Part shown: one piece after another, positions 8,619 to 18,123 of the stretch
Numbering within the stretch: the first letter of the stretch is position 1
How the letters are laid out: the number at the start of each line of letters is the position of its first letter
Assembly (NCBI GenBank): GCA_963751955.1
Contig: CAVVWM010000002.1
Location: 248,001-312,000, forward strand
Reading direction: 5' to 3'
DNA length: 64,000 nucleotides
Origin: JABDIY01 sp963751955
Lineage (GTDB): Bacteria > Actinomycetota > Acidimicrobiia > Acidimicrobiales > SZUA-35
Position numbers and translations under genes: made by a program
Notes under the pieces: generated by a model
The model's input: the letters and a program-made list of their open reading frames with translations, nothing else
What the model was told of the DNA's origin: nothing
Database searches by the model: none

Positions 8619-10259
8619 ATGCGGTTGTTTCGACGAATCCTTCTCCCCTTACTTCTGGCCATGGCCTTGGTCAGTTCAATCGCGCCAGCAACTCCCGCAG
8701 CTGCCGAGAGCGACAACGTGGGCGCATTCTCCACCGAGCGATGGTTCATCACCCAGCAGTATCGAGACTTCCTCGGCCGTGAGCCCGATGCCGCAGGTCT
8801 CAGCTTCTGGACCAACAAGCTCCGGTCCGGAGCCTCAGCGTCCGCCGTCATCAACGCCATGGCCACCTCACCGGAGTTCGAGGGTCGCATCGCTCCGGTG
8901 GTGCGGCTGTACTACGCCTACTTCCTCCGCTCTCCCGACATCGCTGGCCTGAAGTTCTGGGCCGGGCAGCTGGGAACCGGAGCATCGACCTTGGCCGTTT
9001 CCAATGAGTTCGCCAAGTCCGCCGAGTTCCAGAACACCTATGGATCGCTCAACAACGCCGAGTTCGTAGAACTCGTGTACCAGAATGTCCTCGGTCGACC
9101 GGCTGACCTGTCTGGACGGGCCTTCTGGCTCGAACAAATGGCTGCCGGGACCAGCCGCGGCGCCGTGATGCTCGGGTTCAGCGAGAGCGTTGAGAACATC
9201 CGCGACATGGATCCGATCGTGAAGGCCACCATGCTGTACGCCGGCATGCTCGGCCGAGCACCCGAACCCAACGGGCTCAACTACTGGGTGGGGGTAATCC
9301 GAGACGGAGGTTCCTTCACCGCCGTGATCGGCGGATTCTTGGGCCAGGCTGAATATCGCAATCGGATGGAGCGGCTTTACCCGGTGAAACACCCGCTCAC
9401 CGGTGAACGATCTGAGACGACCAACCCCAACCGCGCACTGGCGGTGAAGGTCGACAACAACCAGGGCGCGGTCCCTCAGCGGGCACTTCACTACGCCGAC
9501 ATCGTTTTCGAAGAAGAAGTCGAGTTCGGAATCAGTCGATTCCTTGTGATGTTCCACAGCGAATTTCCAACCACAATCGGACCCGTTCGATCAGCCCGAA
9601 CCACCGACTTCGGGATCCTTGGGGCATTCAACCTGCCGGTGATGGCCACCTCCGGCGGGAACCCCACGGTGCTTCAGATCCTCAACGATTTCGACGGGGT
9701 GGCATTGGTTAACCGAGATCGTGCATCGACGCCGTGGGCCTACTCGCGAGACAACAGCCGACGGGCCCCTCACAACCTCTATGTGAACAGCAGCCAAGTC
9801 ATGGCAGCAGCGCCCTCGGGAGTTGCTCCCCAGCAGATCTTCGAATACCGGGAGGCGGGGATTCCCGGCACCCTCGGCGACTCAACGAATGGCGTCAGGA
9901 TCGACTACGGACGTACCAAGGTCGAGTACCAGTGGAATCAGGCGCTGCTCGGATGGCAACGAACTCAGAACGGTCAGACCCATAAGCTGGATGATGGCAC
10001 CGTGATCGCCCCGGACAACGTGGTAGTGCTGGAAATGGAACACCGCCCGTCACCCGCCGACGCCGATACCCCTGAGGCCATCAGTACCGGACTGGGCGTG
10101 GCCCACGTCTACACCCAAGGCAAACACATCGTGGGAACATGGGAGCGGTTCGACGTGAGCCAAGCCTTCGCCTTGCGGGTCGGCGCCGAACCGATTCTGC
10201 TCACCCCGGGCGAGACGTTCGTGCAACTGGTTCGGCCCGGAATAACCACTCAGCGATAG
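8619..10259 (+). CDS. Secreted fusion of DUF4214 repeats and a DUF3048 (YerB-like) domain
   Basis: A 546-residue protein with a Sec signal peptide (RRILLPLLLAMALVSSIAPA, cut after AAAES). Residues about 40-265 hold four repeats of the pattern Y-x3-LGR-x2-D-x2-GL-x2-W, for example YRDFLGREPDAAGLSFW, YAYFLRSPDIAGLKFW, YQNVLGRPADLSGRAFW and YAGMLGRAPEPNGLNYW, which is DUF4214. From about residue 268 a second domain begins (NPNRALAVKVDNNQGAVPQR, FEEEVEFGISRFLVMFHSE, GPVRSARTTDFGILG, APHNLYV), matching DUF3048, a family of extracellular, often lipid-anchored proteins with unknown activity. There is no C-terminal anchor. It follows ppx/gppA by 12 nt. Confidence 0.85.
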   Translation: MRLFRRILLPLLLAMALVSSIAPATPAAAESDNVGAFSTERWFITQQYRDFLGREPDAAGLSFWTNKLRSGASASAVINAMATSPEFEGRIAPVVRLYYAYFLRSPDIAGLKFWAGQLGTGASTLAVSNEFAKSAEFQNTYGSLNNAEFVELVYQNVLGRPADLSGRAFWLEQMAAGTSRGAVMLGFSESVENIRDMDPIVKATMLYAGMLGRAPEPNGLNYWVGVIRDGGSFTAVIGGFLGQAEYRNRMERLYPVKHPLTGERSETTNPNRALAVKVDNNQGAVPQRALHYADIVFEEEVEFGISRFLVMFHSEFPTTIGPVRSARTTDFGILGAFNLPVMATSGGNPTVLQILNDFDGVALVNRDRASTPWAYSRDNSRRAPHNLYVNSSQVMAAAPSGVAPQQIFEYREAGIPGTLGDSTNGVRIDYGRTKVEYQWNQALLGWQRTQNGQTHKLDDGTVIAPDNVVVLEMEHRPSPADADTPEAISTGLGVAHVYTQGKHIVGTWERFDVSQAFALRVGAEPILLTPGETFVQLVRPGITTQR

Positions 10260-10268
10260 CGGGACCGA

Positions 10269-11033
10269 ATGGGTTGGGTCGTCCGCGTCGAGGCAGCCGA
10301 CCCCGATACGATCGAGATCGCTGCCGTCCTCGCCGACACAACCGGCTGGGCGCAGGACCGAAACACAATGATCATCGGATTCGACGATCAGGCATCTGCG
10401 ACTAGATTCGCCGACGCCCACGGCGGATCGGTGGAAGCGGCACGGTCATGGGGATGGGAGGAGCTGTCCGAGGTCACCCTGGCAAGCGGCACCATCGAGC
10501 TGGAAGTCGGAACCGCCTTCGGTCATGGGGCCCACGCCACCACCGCCCTGGCTCTCGAAGCGCTCCAGGGGTTGGGCCGAGGCCACCATCGGACGCTCCT
10601 CGATGTTGGTACCGGGACCGGAGTGCTCAGCATTGCCGCCGCTCGACAGGGTTTCATAACCACCGGCTGCGACATCGAACGGCAGGCGGTTGCGATCGCG
10701 GTTCGAAACGCCGAGCGCAACAACGTGCAGGCTGACACCAGCTTTTTGACCGCTACTCCGACACAGCTGGCAACCCCGGCCTGGCTGGCCCGATCGCAGG
10801 GATTCGACGTAGTAGTTGTCAATGCCCTGGTCGGGGTCCACGAAGCCGAAGGCGCCGCTATCGGACTGTTGGCGTCTCGGACCGCAACGATCATCGCTAC
10901 CGGACTCCACGGCCAGGACCAGATCGATCGGGCCGTGTCCGCCTACCCCGGGTTTCAGGTGGTGGAGCAACGGAACGACCAAACCTGGTCACTCGTCGTA
11001 CTCAAACACATCCCGATCGGTCTTTCACTCTGA
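10269..11033 (+). CDS. PrmA-like class I SAM-dependent methyltransferase
   Basis: A 254-residue protein resembling ribosomal protein L11 methyltransferase. The linker block FGHGAHATTALALEAL corresponds to the PrmA motif FGTGxHxTT. The SAM-binding motif I is LDVGTGTGVLSIAAARQG, followed by the acidic residue in GCDIERQAV. Motif IV reads VVVNALVGVHEAEG, where true PrmA usually has N-I-L-A. The N-terminal L11-recognition domain is shorter and divergent. A protein methyltransferase of the PrmA group is safe; L11 as the substrate is likely but not certain. Its 3' end converges on the giant HD-GYP gene with about 27 nt between. Confidence 0.8.
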   Translation: MGWVVRVEAADPDTIEIAAVLADTTGWAQDRNTMIIGFDDQASATRFADAHGGSVEAARSWGWEELSEVTLASGTIELEVGTAFGHGAHATTALALEALQGLGRGHHRTLLDVGTGTGVLSIAAARQGFITTGCDIERQAVAIAVRNAERNNVQADTSFLTATPTQLATPAWLARSQGFDVVVVNALVGVHEAEGAAIGLLASRTATIIATGLHGQDQIDRAVSAYPGFQVVEQRNDQTWSLVVLKHIPIGLSL

Positions 11034-11060
11034 CATTGCGAGGACCTCCGTATCGCAGCT

Positions 11061-14000
11061 TCAGCAGCCCGCCGACCCTGGCGTGCTGCGGAACGACAAC
11101 ACGAAGTCTCCGAGGTTGTCGCCCAAGTCAACACACCCGCCGTGGCCGCGCACGAAGCTGACGTCATTGCCAGCCATACCGACGTATGAAGGAAGCGGTG
11201 TACCCTCGGCGGTTTCGGAACCCCAAGCGATGGCGTCGACCGCCGTGACGCCGTCCATGAGTGCGACGGAGTCATTGTTCCCGAGATATGGGAACGAAAC
11301 GCCGCCGTTGTAGTCGGCATCGGCGAAGCCGCTGTAACCCGAGGGTGAACCGATCACATACGTTTCGCCAGGAGCGAGCAGCGTGCCCGGTGCAAAGCTG
11401 TGGAGGGTTTGGGGAACCTCGATGGTCCAACCACCGATGTCGACGGTCGAACTGGTCGCATTGAGGATCTCGATGAACTCGTCTCCAACACCCGCAGGTC
11501 CAGCCGGCCGAATCTCACTGATGAGTACGCTGTCGGAGGGCGGGGGGCTACCGCATGGCGTGAACGGTGACGACATGTTCTGCAGCATGCTCTTGCCAAA
11601 GTTGCGCACGAAGTCGGCACTGTTGTCGTCGCTGTCGACGCAGTTCCCGTAGGCGTTGCCGAACAGTCTCTCCCAGCTGCCGTCGATCGCCGCGGGTCCG
11701 TTCCACGATGGGAGTGCGGTTCCCTCGCCGACCGTGGGGCCCGAGCCGTAGTGAAACGCATCGATCTGGGTCCCGGTGGACGTGAGGACCTGCACATCAC
11801 CGAACCCGGTGCCATAGGTCAGCCCAGCCCAGGTGTCGTCGGCGAAGCCCGCTTGTGGTGACCCCGGGTGGGTCACGAGGTAATGCTGGCCCGGAAGGAG
11901 AGTCACCGCGGGGAACGTGTAGAAATCGAAATCGAGCGCACTCGTGATATGCAGTCGCCATCCGCTCAAGTCCTCAGCCACGCTCCCTGCGTTGAACAGC
12001 TCGACGAACTCATCGTCGCCGCCCCCGGGTCCAGCCGGTCGGAACTCCGAGATGACGATCCCTTGCCCGTCAACGGTGATATCGAAAGTCTGTGGAGGAG
12101 AGGTGTCAACTCCCCCATCTGCCACACCCCCGTCGTCCTGTAGCTCGACGGTGATCGTGGCCGAGCCGGCCTGGCCGGCTGCTGGGGTGAACAGCAATGT
12201 TCCGGTCGAGGACACCTGCGGTTGTGAGACGAACAGGCCGGGGTTGGTGTTGGCGGTGGTGTTGAAGGTCAGTATCTGGCCCGCTTCATCGGCCGGGCCG
12301 CGGCGCAGCGACGTCGCCCACCCAACCCGTGCCTGAGCGCCCGAATCTCCCGGCACTGTCTGATCGGGGCCCTTGACAAACGAAGGAGCATCGTTGACGG
12401 GGGTGACGGTGACTACGACGGTGGCGACGCTGCAAAGACCTCCGAGATCACAGACCCGGTAGTCGAATGTGTCGATTCCCCCGAAATCTGCCGCAGCCGT
12501 GTAGTCGAGGGTGCCGTCGCCCTTCACTACGAGGGAGCCTGCGGCCAGAGGTGTCGGCTCGATGGAGAGGCTCGTCGGATCGAGGTCAGAGTCGACGTCG
12601 TTGGACAACACATCGAGATTGACGAGCGGTCCATCCTCCAGCAGTGGTGGGCCGATCGGATAGGAATCATCGACGGCCATGGGGTTCGCATTGGCGAGGG
12701 TGAAGTCCAGCCGGGACGGGTGGGCTGAATCCATGGCTACCCATACATCCTCGTGCCCGAACATCAGCCGCAGCTTGAGAACGCGACCCGATGCAACGGT
12801 ATGGGTCAGGCTTCCTACTGTGATCTCGCGATAGCCGAAGTCTGAAACCCCATCGTTCCAGTCGTTCCTGTGGGCGTTCTCGTACCGCAACAAGGCCGGC
12901 GAGCATGACCCGAGCGTCACGGCATCGCAGTCGTACAGCCACGCCGAGAGATCGACATCAGCGCCGAGTTCGAAGCCGGCCACGGTGCTCCAGAGCTTCA
13001 GCGTCACGGGTCCGTTGAGGTCGAGAGCTGACGCACCAGGATTCAAGATCCAGTTGTGGTACTTCAACGAATCGGGGTCGGTTTCGGAGCCATCGCTGCT
13101 GAGGATCGTCAGTCCCGAATCGAGATCTCCGTCAGGATCTGGATCGCCGGGAGTCGGAGGGGTTGAGACGAGGTCGAAGTCATCGGCTGTGGGTCCTGAG
13201 TCCCCGAAGTACCAACCCCTCGGCAGAACACCCGAGTCGACTGTGATGTCGACTGTCGTCGGGATCGACGAAAGTGCTCCGTCGAATGCGGTGTAGGTGA
13301 AGCGGTCCGATCCGGTGAAGCCGGGGTTCGGTGTGTAGGTGAACGACCCATTCGGATTGAGCGTGACAACCCCGGAACCGGGGCCGCTGTCGACTACTGC
13401 TGTGACCGGATCGCCGTCGTAGTCATGATCATTGGCAAGTACTCCCGGAGCGCCGATCGAGATCGGAGTGTCTCGACCGGTCACGTGTGCGTCGGGCTGG
13501 GCTGTAGGAGAATCAGGTACCGGGAGGACGTCGACCGTTACTGTCGCCACTGCACAGGAACCGTCGAGATCGCAGACCTGATACTCGAACGAATCGACAC
13601 CGAAGTAGTTGGGATCGGAGACGTAGTCGAATGTCCCGTCGCCGTTTGCTGTCGCCAAACCGTGTGCCGCCCCAGTAACGACAACGGCCGACGTCGAATC
13701 GAGATCGGGTGTCGGATCCGTGTCGTTGGCGATCACGTCTATCGTGATCGCCGCCGCGTCCTCGTCGGTCGTGGCTGCGTCATCGACGGCCTCGGGCCCC
13801 ATGATCCCGATCGTCACCAGAGCGGTGTCGCAAACAACCGTCAGATCACAGACTTGGTACACGAACGAATCGGTGCCCGTCTCGCCCGGGGTCGGGGTGT
13901 AGCCGACAGTGCCATCAGGATTCGGTAGCGCTGTTCCCTTGATCGGAGCAATGACGATCGAGACCGAAGAGACGTCGAGGTCTCCGTCGACGTCGATGTC

Positions 14001-16985
14001 GTTGTCGAGCACCGGAAGGTTCACCAGCCCCGGCCCGCTCGTGCTGGCAGAGTCATCGAATGCCTGTGGAGGGTCGTCGACGGGGTCGATCGTGACTGTG
14101 GCTGTAACCGGTGCGCTGGTGTCGACACCGCCGAGTGCAGTTCCACCGTTATCCACAGCGATGATCGTGATGGTCGTCGAGCCGGCGGTGTTCGACTGCG
14201 GAGTGAAGGTCAGATTCCCTGAAGACGACAGTCCGGGCTGTACCCCAAACAGAGAGGGATCGTCTGCCACCACGACGAAGGCAACCGTCTGGCCGACCTC
14301 ATCGGCGGGACCGGGAGAAATCGCCGTAGCCCATGCCGGAATCGTCTGGCTGCCTGCATCCTCGAGAAGGTTGAGATCAGGACCGGGGACGAAGACTGGT
14401 TGATCGTTCACCGCCACAATCGTGAGCGATGCTGACAAAACGGAGCTCGAGTCGACACCACCGAAGCCTGTTCCTCCGTCATCGACCAGCCGAATGCTCA
14501 GGTTTGACACACCGTTTGCATCAAGCGCCGGAACGAATGAAAGATCTCCTGCCGCCGAGATCGCAGGCTGGGCAGCGAAGAGTGACGGGTCGTCGGCGAG
14601 GACGGTGAAGGACACTGCCTGGCCCGCCTCGTCGAAGGGGCCTGCACTGATCCCTGTTGCCCAACCCGGTATGACGCTCACGCCTGAGTCCTCCGACATC
14701 GTGTACCCCGGTCCCGCGGTGAAGGTCGGCGGGTCATTGACCGCTGTCACGACGATCGTCGATGCGAACGTTGTACTCGTGTCGGAGCCACCAACAGTCA
14801 CACCGCCCGAATCACGCAGAGTGACCGAGATCGTCGACGAGCCGCTCGTGTCAGGCGCAGGCTTGAACGACAGATCCCCCGCAGGTGAGATCACTGGCTG
14901 GATGTCGAACAGACTTGGGTTTCCCGTTACCACGGTGAACGTCACGGACTGACCGACCTCTGCCGGTCCCGCATCGATGGCGGTCGCCCAGTTCGGGACA
15001 AGGTGCGCACCGGAGTCCTCGAGAACGACTGGTGGGCTGCCTCCGACGAAGGTCGGCGGATCGTTGACCGAAGTGACCACAACCGTCGCTGTCTGAACGT
15101 CACAGAAGTCCTCGACGTCGCATACGAAGTACTCGAAAGTGTCAACGCCAAACCAGTTCGCGGCCGGAACATATGATACGACACCACCGACCACGGTGGC
15201 GGTACCGGTTCCCGGCGGACGCTCCACGATGAGTTCGGAGAGGTCGAACGGTGCATCGCTGCTGTCGTTCCCGAGCACATCGATCACGACTGCCCGGCCC
15301 TCCTGTGACGTGACCCGGTCGGTCACGAGCAACGGTCGATTCGGGTCGTCGAGAACGACCAGGTCGACTTCGCCAGAATCGGAGCCGCCGTTGCCGTCGT
15401 CGAGTTCGTAGGTGAAGGCTGCTGCTCCGGTGTAGCGCGGTGCGGGGGTGAAGGTCACGGTAGACCCGTCGCTGGTCACCGAACCACCTGACACTGCTGT
15501 CACCGATCTGATCGTGAGGGGATCACCATCGACATCCCGGTCGTTGTCGAGCACTGAGATGACCAGTGGTGTGTTCTCGACAACGGTTGCGGAATCCTCA
15601 GCTGCGCTCGGGGCGTCATTCACCGGCTCGACGATGAAAGTCAAGGACCCGGAATCGCACGCTCCGTTCTCCAAACACGCCGAGTAGGAGAGGACAACGG
15701 TGCCGTTGAAGTTCGATCCTGGCGAGAACGTCACAAGCCCTGGAGCGGAAACCTCGGCGCTGCCTCTTTCGGGCTCGTCGAGCAGCTTGATCTGCATGCC
15801 GGACTCGGAGACGAGCTCGCTGAGATTGGCTTCGAGAGTTTGGTCTTCGGCCCCCCGTACCGTGTAGTCGGGAGCCTCTACAACCAGCGCAACCGTTTCA
15901 GGGACGGCCGAAGGCACCTCGGTCTGTGGGCCGATGAGACCGGTGAAGGCACCCACCGTCATGGCGGCCACCACGCCTGCCCCTGTATTTGCTACCGAAC
16001 CGATCGTCGCCGAGCCAGCCGGCAGTTGCGCAAGAGAGCCGAGAGGCCCGGCGACGAGTCGGAGTCGGCCCACGTTGACACCGAGGAACGCTCGCACGAC
16101 CTGTGGATCGAACTGAGTACCGGCGTTCTCCGCCAGCTCCCGACGAGCTTCCCATGCCGGCATCGGCTCCTTGTACGAGCGGGCCGAGGTCATGACATCG
16201 TAAGCATCTGCGACCGCCACGATTCGCGCCGCCAGGGTGATGTCGCGACCCGACAGCCCGTTCGGGTATCCGTTGCCGTCGAAATACTCATGGTGTTGAG
16301 TTGCCGAGTCGGCCCATTCGCCGAGCCAAGGCCGTAGCGGCTCGACGAGGGCATCGGCTTTCGCAGGGTGCTGGCGGAGGATCTTCCACTCCTCGACCGT
16401 CGGCTTCCCGACTTTGTTCAGAATCTCCGCAGGTACAGAGAGTTTGCCGATGTCGTGGACAAGCCCGGACCAGTTCAGCAGTTCGAGTTCGTGCTCCTCG
16501 AGACCCATCTCCTGACCGATCATCACCGAATAAGCCCGAACCCGCTCGGTATGGCCTCGCGTCAACCGGTCATGGGAATTCAGTGTGCTTGCGAGTGCAA
16601 TCAGCAACTCGGCAGCTTCCTGGGGCGCTGCCTTACTGAACTCGCCCGACTCCATCTTGCGCTGCAGCTGGCGGACGGTGCCGTGACGAAGCGCCGCCCG
16701 GAACCGCGATGGCGCTCGGTCTGGGAAGATGAGCGACAGCTTGTACATGGCGACGATCGGCATGAGTCGCCGGAAGACTCGGTCGAACACCAGCAGAACG
16801 AGCGTGGCAAAAATGGAGAGGACCACCCACCATCCGATCGTCTTGAGCCAGCCGTCGGGTCGCTGAACAAGTCGACTTGCGACGGTGACGAGGACGATCG
16901 AGATGACGATTGGCGCGACGGTGATGAGGACCCGCAGGATCCCCGCTACTACGGGGCGTCCTTCCCATTTTTGCTCATTTGTCAT
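11061..16985 (-). CDS. Giant membrane protein: cytoplasmic HD-GYP domain fused to extracellular Ig/cadherin-like repeats and two lamin-tail domains
   Basis: I use ATG 16985 (MTNEQKWEGRPVV), giving about 1,974 residues; an upstream in-frame start at 17078 adds 31. Two N-terminal membrane helices (about 16-39, 50-67) precede an HD-GYP domain: HxR start SHDRLTRGHTERV, HD at about 177-178 in GLVHDIGKL, HHE at about 231-233, and GYP in DGNGYPNGL at about 239-241. These are the metal and c-di-GMP phosphodiesterase signature residues. A third helix (about 325-352) leads outside. Then come roughly six VLxNDxDxDGD-type cadherin/Big_9 repeats, four copies of a module with WAT-x2-GPADEAGQ, a unique beta domain near the middle, and two lamin-tail domains (VISEFRPAGP..., LISEIRPAGP...) ending at the C-terminus. 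No sortase or second anchor is visible. The composition is acidic and Thr/Ser/Asp rich outside. Confidence 0.9.
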   Translation of the reverse strand: MTNEQKWEGRPVVAGILRVLITVAPIVISIVLVTVASRLVQRPDGWLKTIGWWVVLSIFATLVLLVFDRVFRRLMPIVAMYKLSLIFPDRAPSRFRAALRHGTVRQLQRKMESGEFSKAAPQEAAELLIALASTLNSHDRLTRGHTERVRAYSVMIGQEMGLEEHELELLNWSGLVHDIGKLSVPAEILNKVGKPTVEEWKILRQHPAKADALVEPLRPWLGEWADSATQHHEYFDGNGYPNGLSGRDITLAARIVAVADAYDVMTSARSYKEPMPAWEARRELAENAGTQFDPQVVRAFLGVNVGRLRLVAGPLGSLAQLPAGSATIGSVANTGAGVVAAMTVGAFTGLIGPQTEVPSAVPETVALVVEAPDYTVRGAEDQTLEANLSELVSESGMQIKLLDEPERGSAEVSAPGLVTFSPGSNFNGTVVLSYSACLENGACDSGSLTFIVEPVNDAPSAAEDSATVVENTPLVISVLDNDRDVDGDPLTIRSVTAVSGGSVTSDGSTVTFTPAPRYTGAAAFTYELDDGNGGSDSGEVDLVVLDDPNRPLLVTDRVTSQEGRAVVIDVLGNDSSDAPFDLSELIVERPPGTGTATVVGGVVSYVPAANWFGVDTFEYFVCDVEDFCDVQTATVVVTSVNDPPTFVGGSPPVVLEDSGAHLVPNWATAIDAGPAEVGQSVTFTVVTGNPSLFDIQPVISPAGDLSFKPAPDTSGSSTISVTLRDSGGVTVGGSDTSTTFASTIVVTAVNDPPTFTAGPGYTMSEDSGVSVIPGWATGISAGPFDEAGQAVSFTVLADDPSLFAAQPAISAAGDLSFVPALDANGVSNLSIRLVDDGGTGFGGVDSSSVLSASLTIVAVNDQPVFVPGPDLNLLEDAGSQTIPAWATAISPGPADEVGQTVAFVVVADDPSLFGVQPGLSSSGNLTFTPQSNTAGSTTITIIAVDNGGTALGGVDTSAPVTATVTIDPVDDPPQAFDDSASTSGPGLVNLPVLDNDIDVDGDLDVSSVSIVIAPIKGTALPNPDGTVGYTPTPGETGTDSFVYQVCDLTVVCDTALVTIGIMGPEAVDDAATTDEDAAAITIDVIANDTDPTPDLDSTSAVVVTGAAHGLATANGDGTFDYVSDPNYFGVDSFEYQVCDLDGSCAVATVTVDVLPVPDSPTAQPDAHVTGRDTPISIGAPGVLANDHDYDGDPVTAVVDSGPGSGVVTLNPNGSFTYTPNPGFTGSDRFTYTAFDGALSSIPTTVDITVDSGVLPRGWYFGDSGPTADDFDLVSTPPTPGDPDPDGDLDSGLTILSSDGSETDPDSLKYHNWILNPGASALDLNGPVTLKLWSTVAGFELGADVDLSAWLYDCDAVTLGSCSPALLRYENAHRNDWNDGVSDFGYREITVGSLTHTVASGRVLKLRLMFGHEDVWVAMDSAHPSRLDFTLANANPMAVDDSYPIGPPLLEDGPLVNLDVLSNDVDSDLDPTSLSIEPTPLAAGSLVVKGDGTLDYTAAADFGGIDTFDYRVCDLGGLCSVATVVVTVTPVNDAPSFVKGPDQTVPGDSGAQARVGWATSLRRGPADEAGQILTFNTTANTNPGLFVSQPQVSSTGTLLFTPAAGQAGSATITVELQDDGGVADGGVDTSPPQTFDITVDGQGIVISEFRPAGPGGGDDEFVELFNAGSVAEDLSGWRLHITSALDFDFYTFPAVTLLPGQHYLVTHPGSPQAGFADDTWAGLTYGTGFGDVQVLTSTGTQIDAFHYGSGPTVGEGTALPSWNGPAAIDGSWERLFGNAYGNCVDSDDNSADFVRNFGKSMLQNMSSPFTPCGSPPPSDSVLISEIRPAGPAGVGDEFIEILNATSSTVDIGGWTIEVPQTLHSFAPGTLLAPGETYVIGSPSGYSGFADADYNGGVSFPYLGNNDSVALMDGVTAVDAIAWGSETAEGTPLPSYVGMAGNDVSFVRGHGGCVDLGDNLGDFVLSFRSTPGSAGC

Positions 16986-17092
16986 TCGATACTCGGATCG
17001 GCCAAAAAACGGGCCCGGTTGACAAGAACTTGATGGTTCGGGGATCGGCCAGCCTTGGTCACTGGTCGTACCGAGCAAGTAACGTCGAGCCC

Positions 17093-18123
17093 GTGACCAC
17101 CGCTGGAATCAAACTCGAACAGGTGACCCAATGGCTGACCGAAAACATCGATGGCGTCGAAGCCCCTTTACCTTCAGCCCAATCGCCGGGGGTCATAGCA
17201 ACCTCACGTTCGCAGTCACCGACGGTGCGGGACGCAAGCTGGTGCTGCGGCGGCCGCCGCTGGCGGCTGTTTTGGCTACCGCCCATGACATGGTTCGGGA
17301 GCATCGAGTGATCAGTGCCTTCGCTCCCACACAGGTGGCGTGCCCGGCCACACTCGGATTGTGTACTGACGAGAGCGTGAACGATGCGCCGTTCTACGTC
17401 ATGGACTTCGTGGAGGGGGTGGTTCTGCACGATCGTGCCATCACCGCCGAAACCGTTCCAATGGACCAGCGAATCAACCTCAGCCTGTCCGTAATCGACA
17501 CATTGGCGGCATTACACAGCGCCGATCCCGATGAGATCGGCCTCGGCGATCTCGGTCGCCGCTCGGGTTACTTGGAGCGCCAACTCAAACGGTGGCAGGG
17601 CCAGTGGGAGAAGACAAAGACCCGTGACCTCCCTGCCATGGATCGCACCTACCAACTACTGCTCGAGGCGCAGCCGGAAGAAAAATACAACACCGTTGTT
17701 CACGGTGACTATCGGCTGGGCAACATGTTGGTCACGCCTGAGACGGGCAAGGTGGCGGCAGTTCTCGACTGGGAGCTTTGCACGCTGGGTGATCCGCTGG
17801 CCGACCTCGGATACCTGCTCAACAACTGGGTGGAGCCAGGTGAGCCGGACCAGGTTGCTGGAGCGACAGACTTTCCCACCGCCGACGGAGGGTTCATGAG
17901 CCGTGCCGAACTCATCGCCCGCTACATCGACAAGACCGGTTTCGAGGTGGAGAACCCCGACTATTACCGGGCGTTCCAGTTCTGGCGGCTCGGCGCCATC
18001 GTGGAGGGAGTGCTCAGCCGTTACATGAAAGGTGCGCTCGACAACGAAGTCGACCTCGATGCTTTCGAGGTGCAGATCGATTCGTTGGCAGGCAAGGCCA
18101 TCGAGCTGGCCGAGGGGATGTAG
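17093..18123 (+). CDS. Aminoglycoside phosphotransferase-fold kinase (ACAD10/11 N-domain-like), one frameshift
   Basis: The catalytic part is clear: HGDYRLGNML is the APH/choline kinase loop and LDWELCTLGDPLADLGY the metal-binding segment. FTFSPIAGGHSNLTF and KLVLRRPP are the nucleotide-binding start. This group includes the kinase domain of ACAD10/11, which phosphorylates hydroxyacyl-CoA. The true N-terminus begins at GTG 17093 (TTAGIKLEQVTQWLTENIDG), but it is out of frame with the rest. Inserting one C into the run at 17163-17166 restores EAP-FTFSP. An uncorrected reading starts at ATG 17131. The stop is directly next to the stop of convergent surE (18124). Confidence 0.82.
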
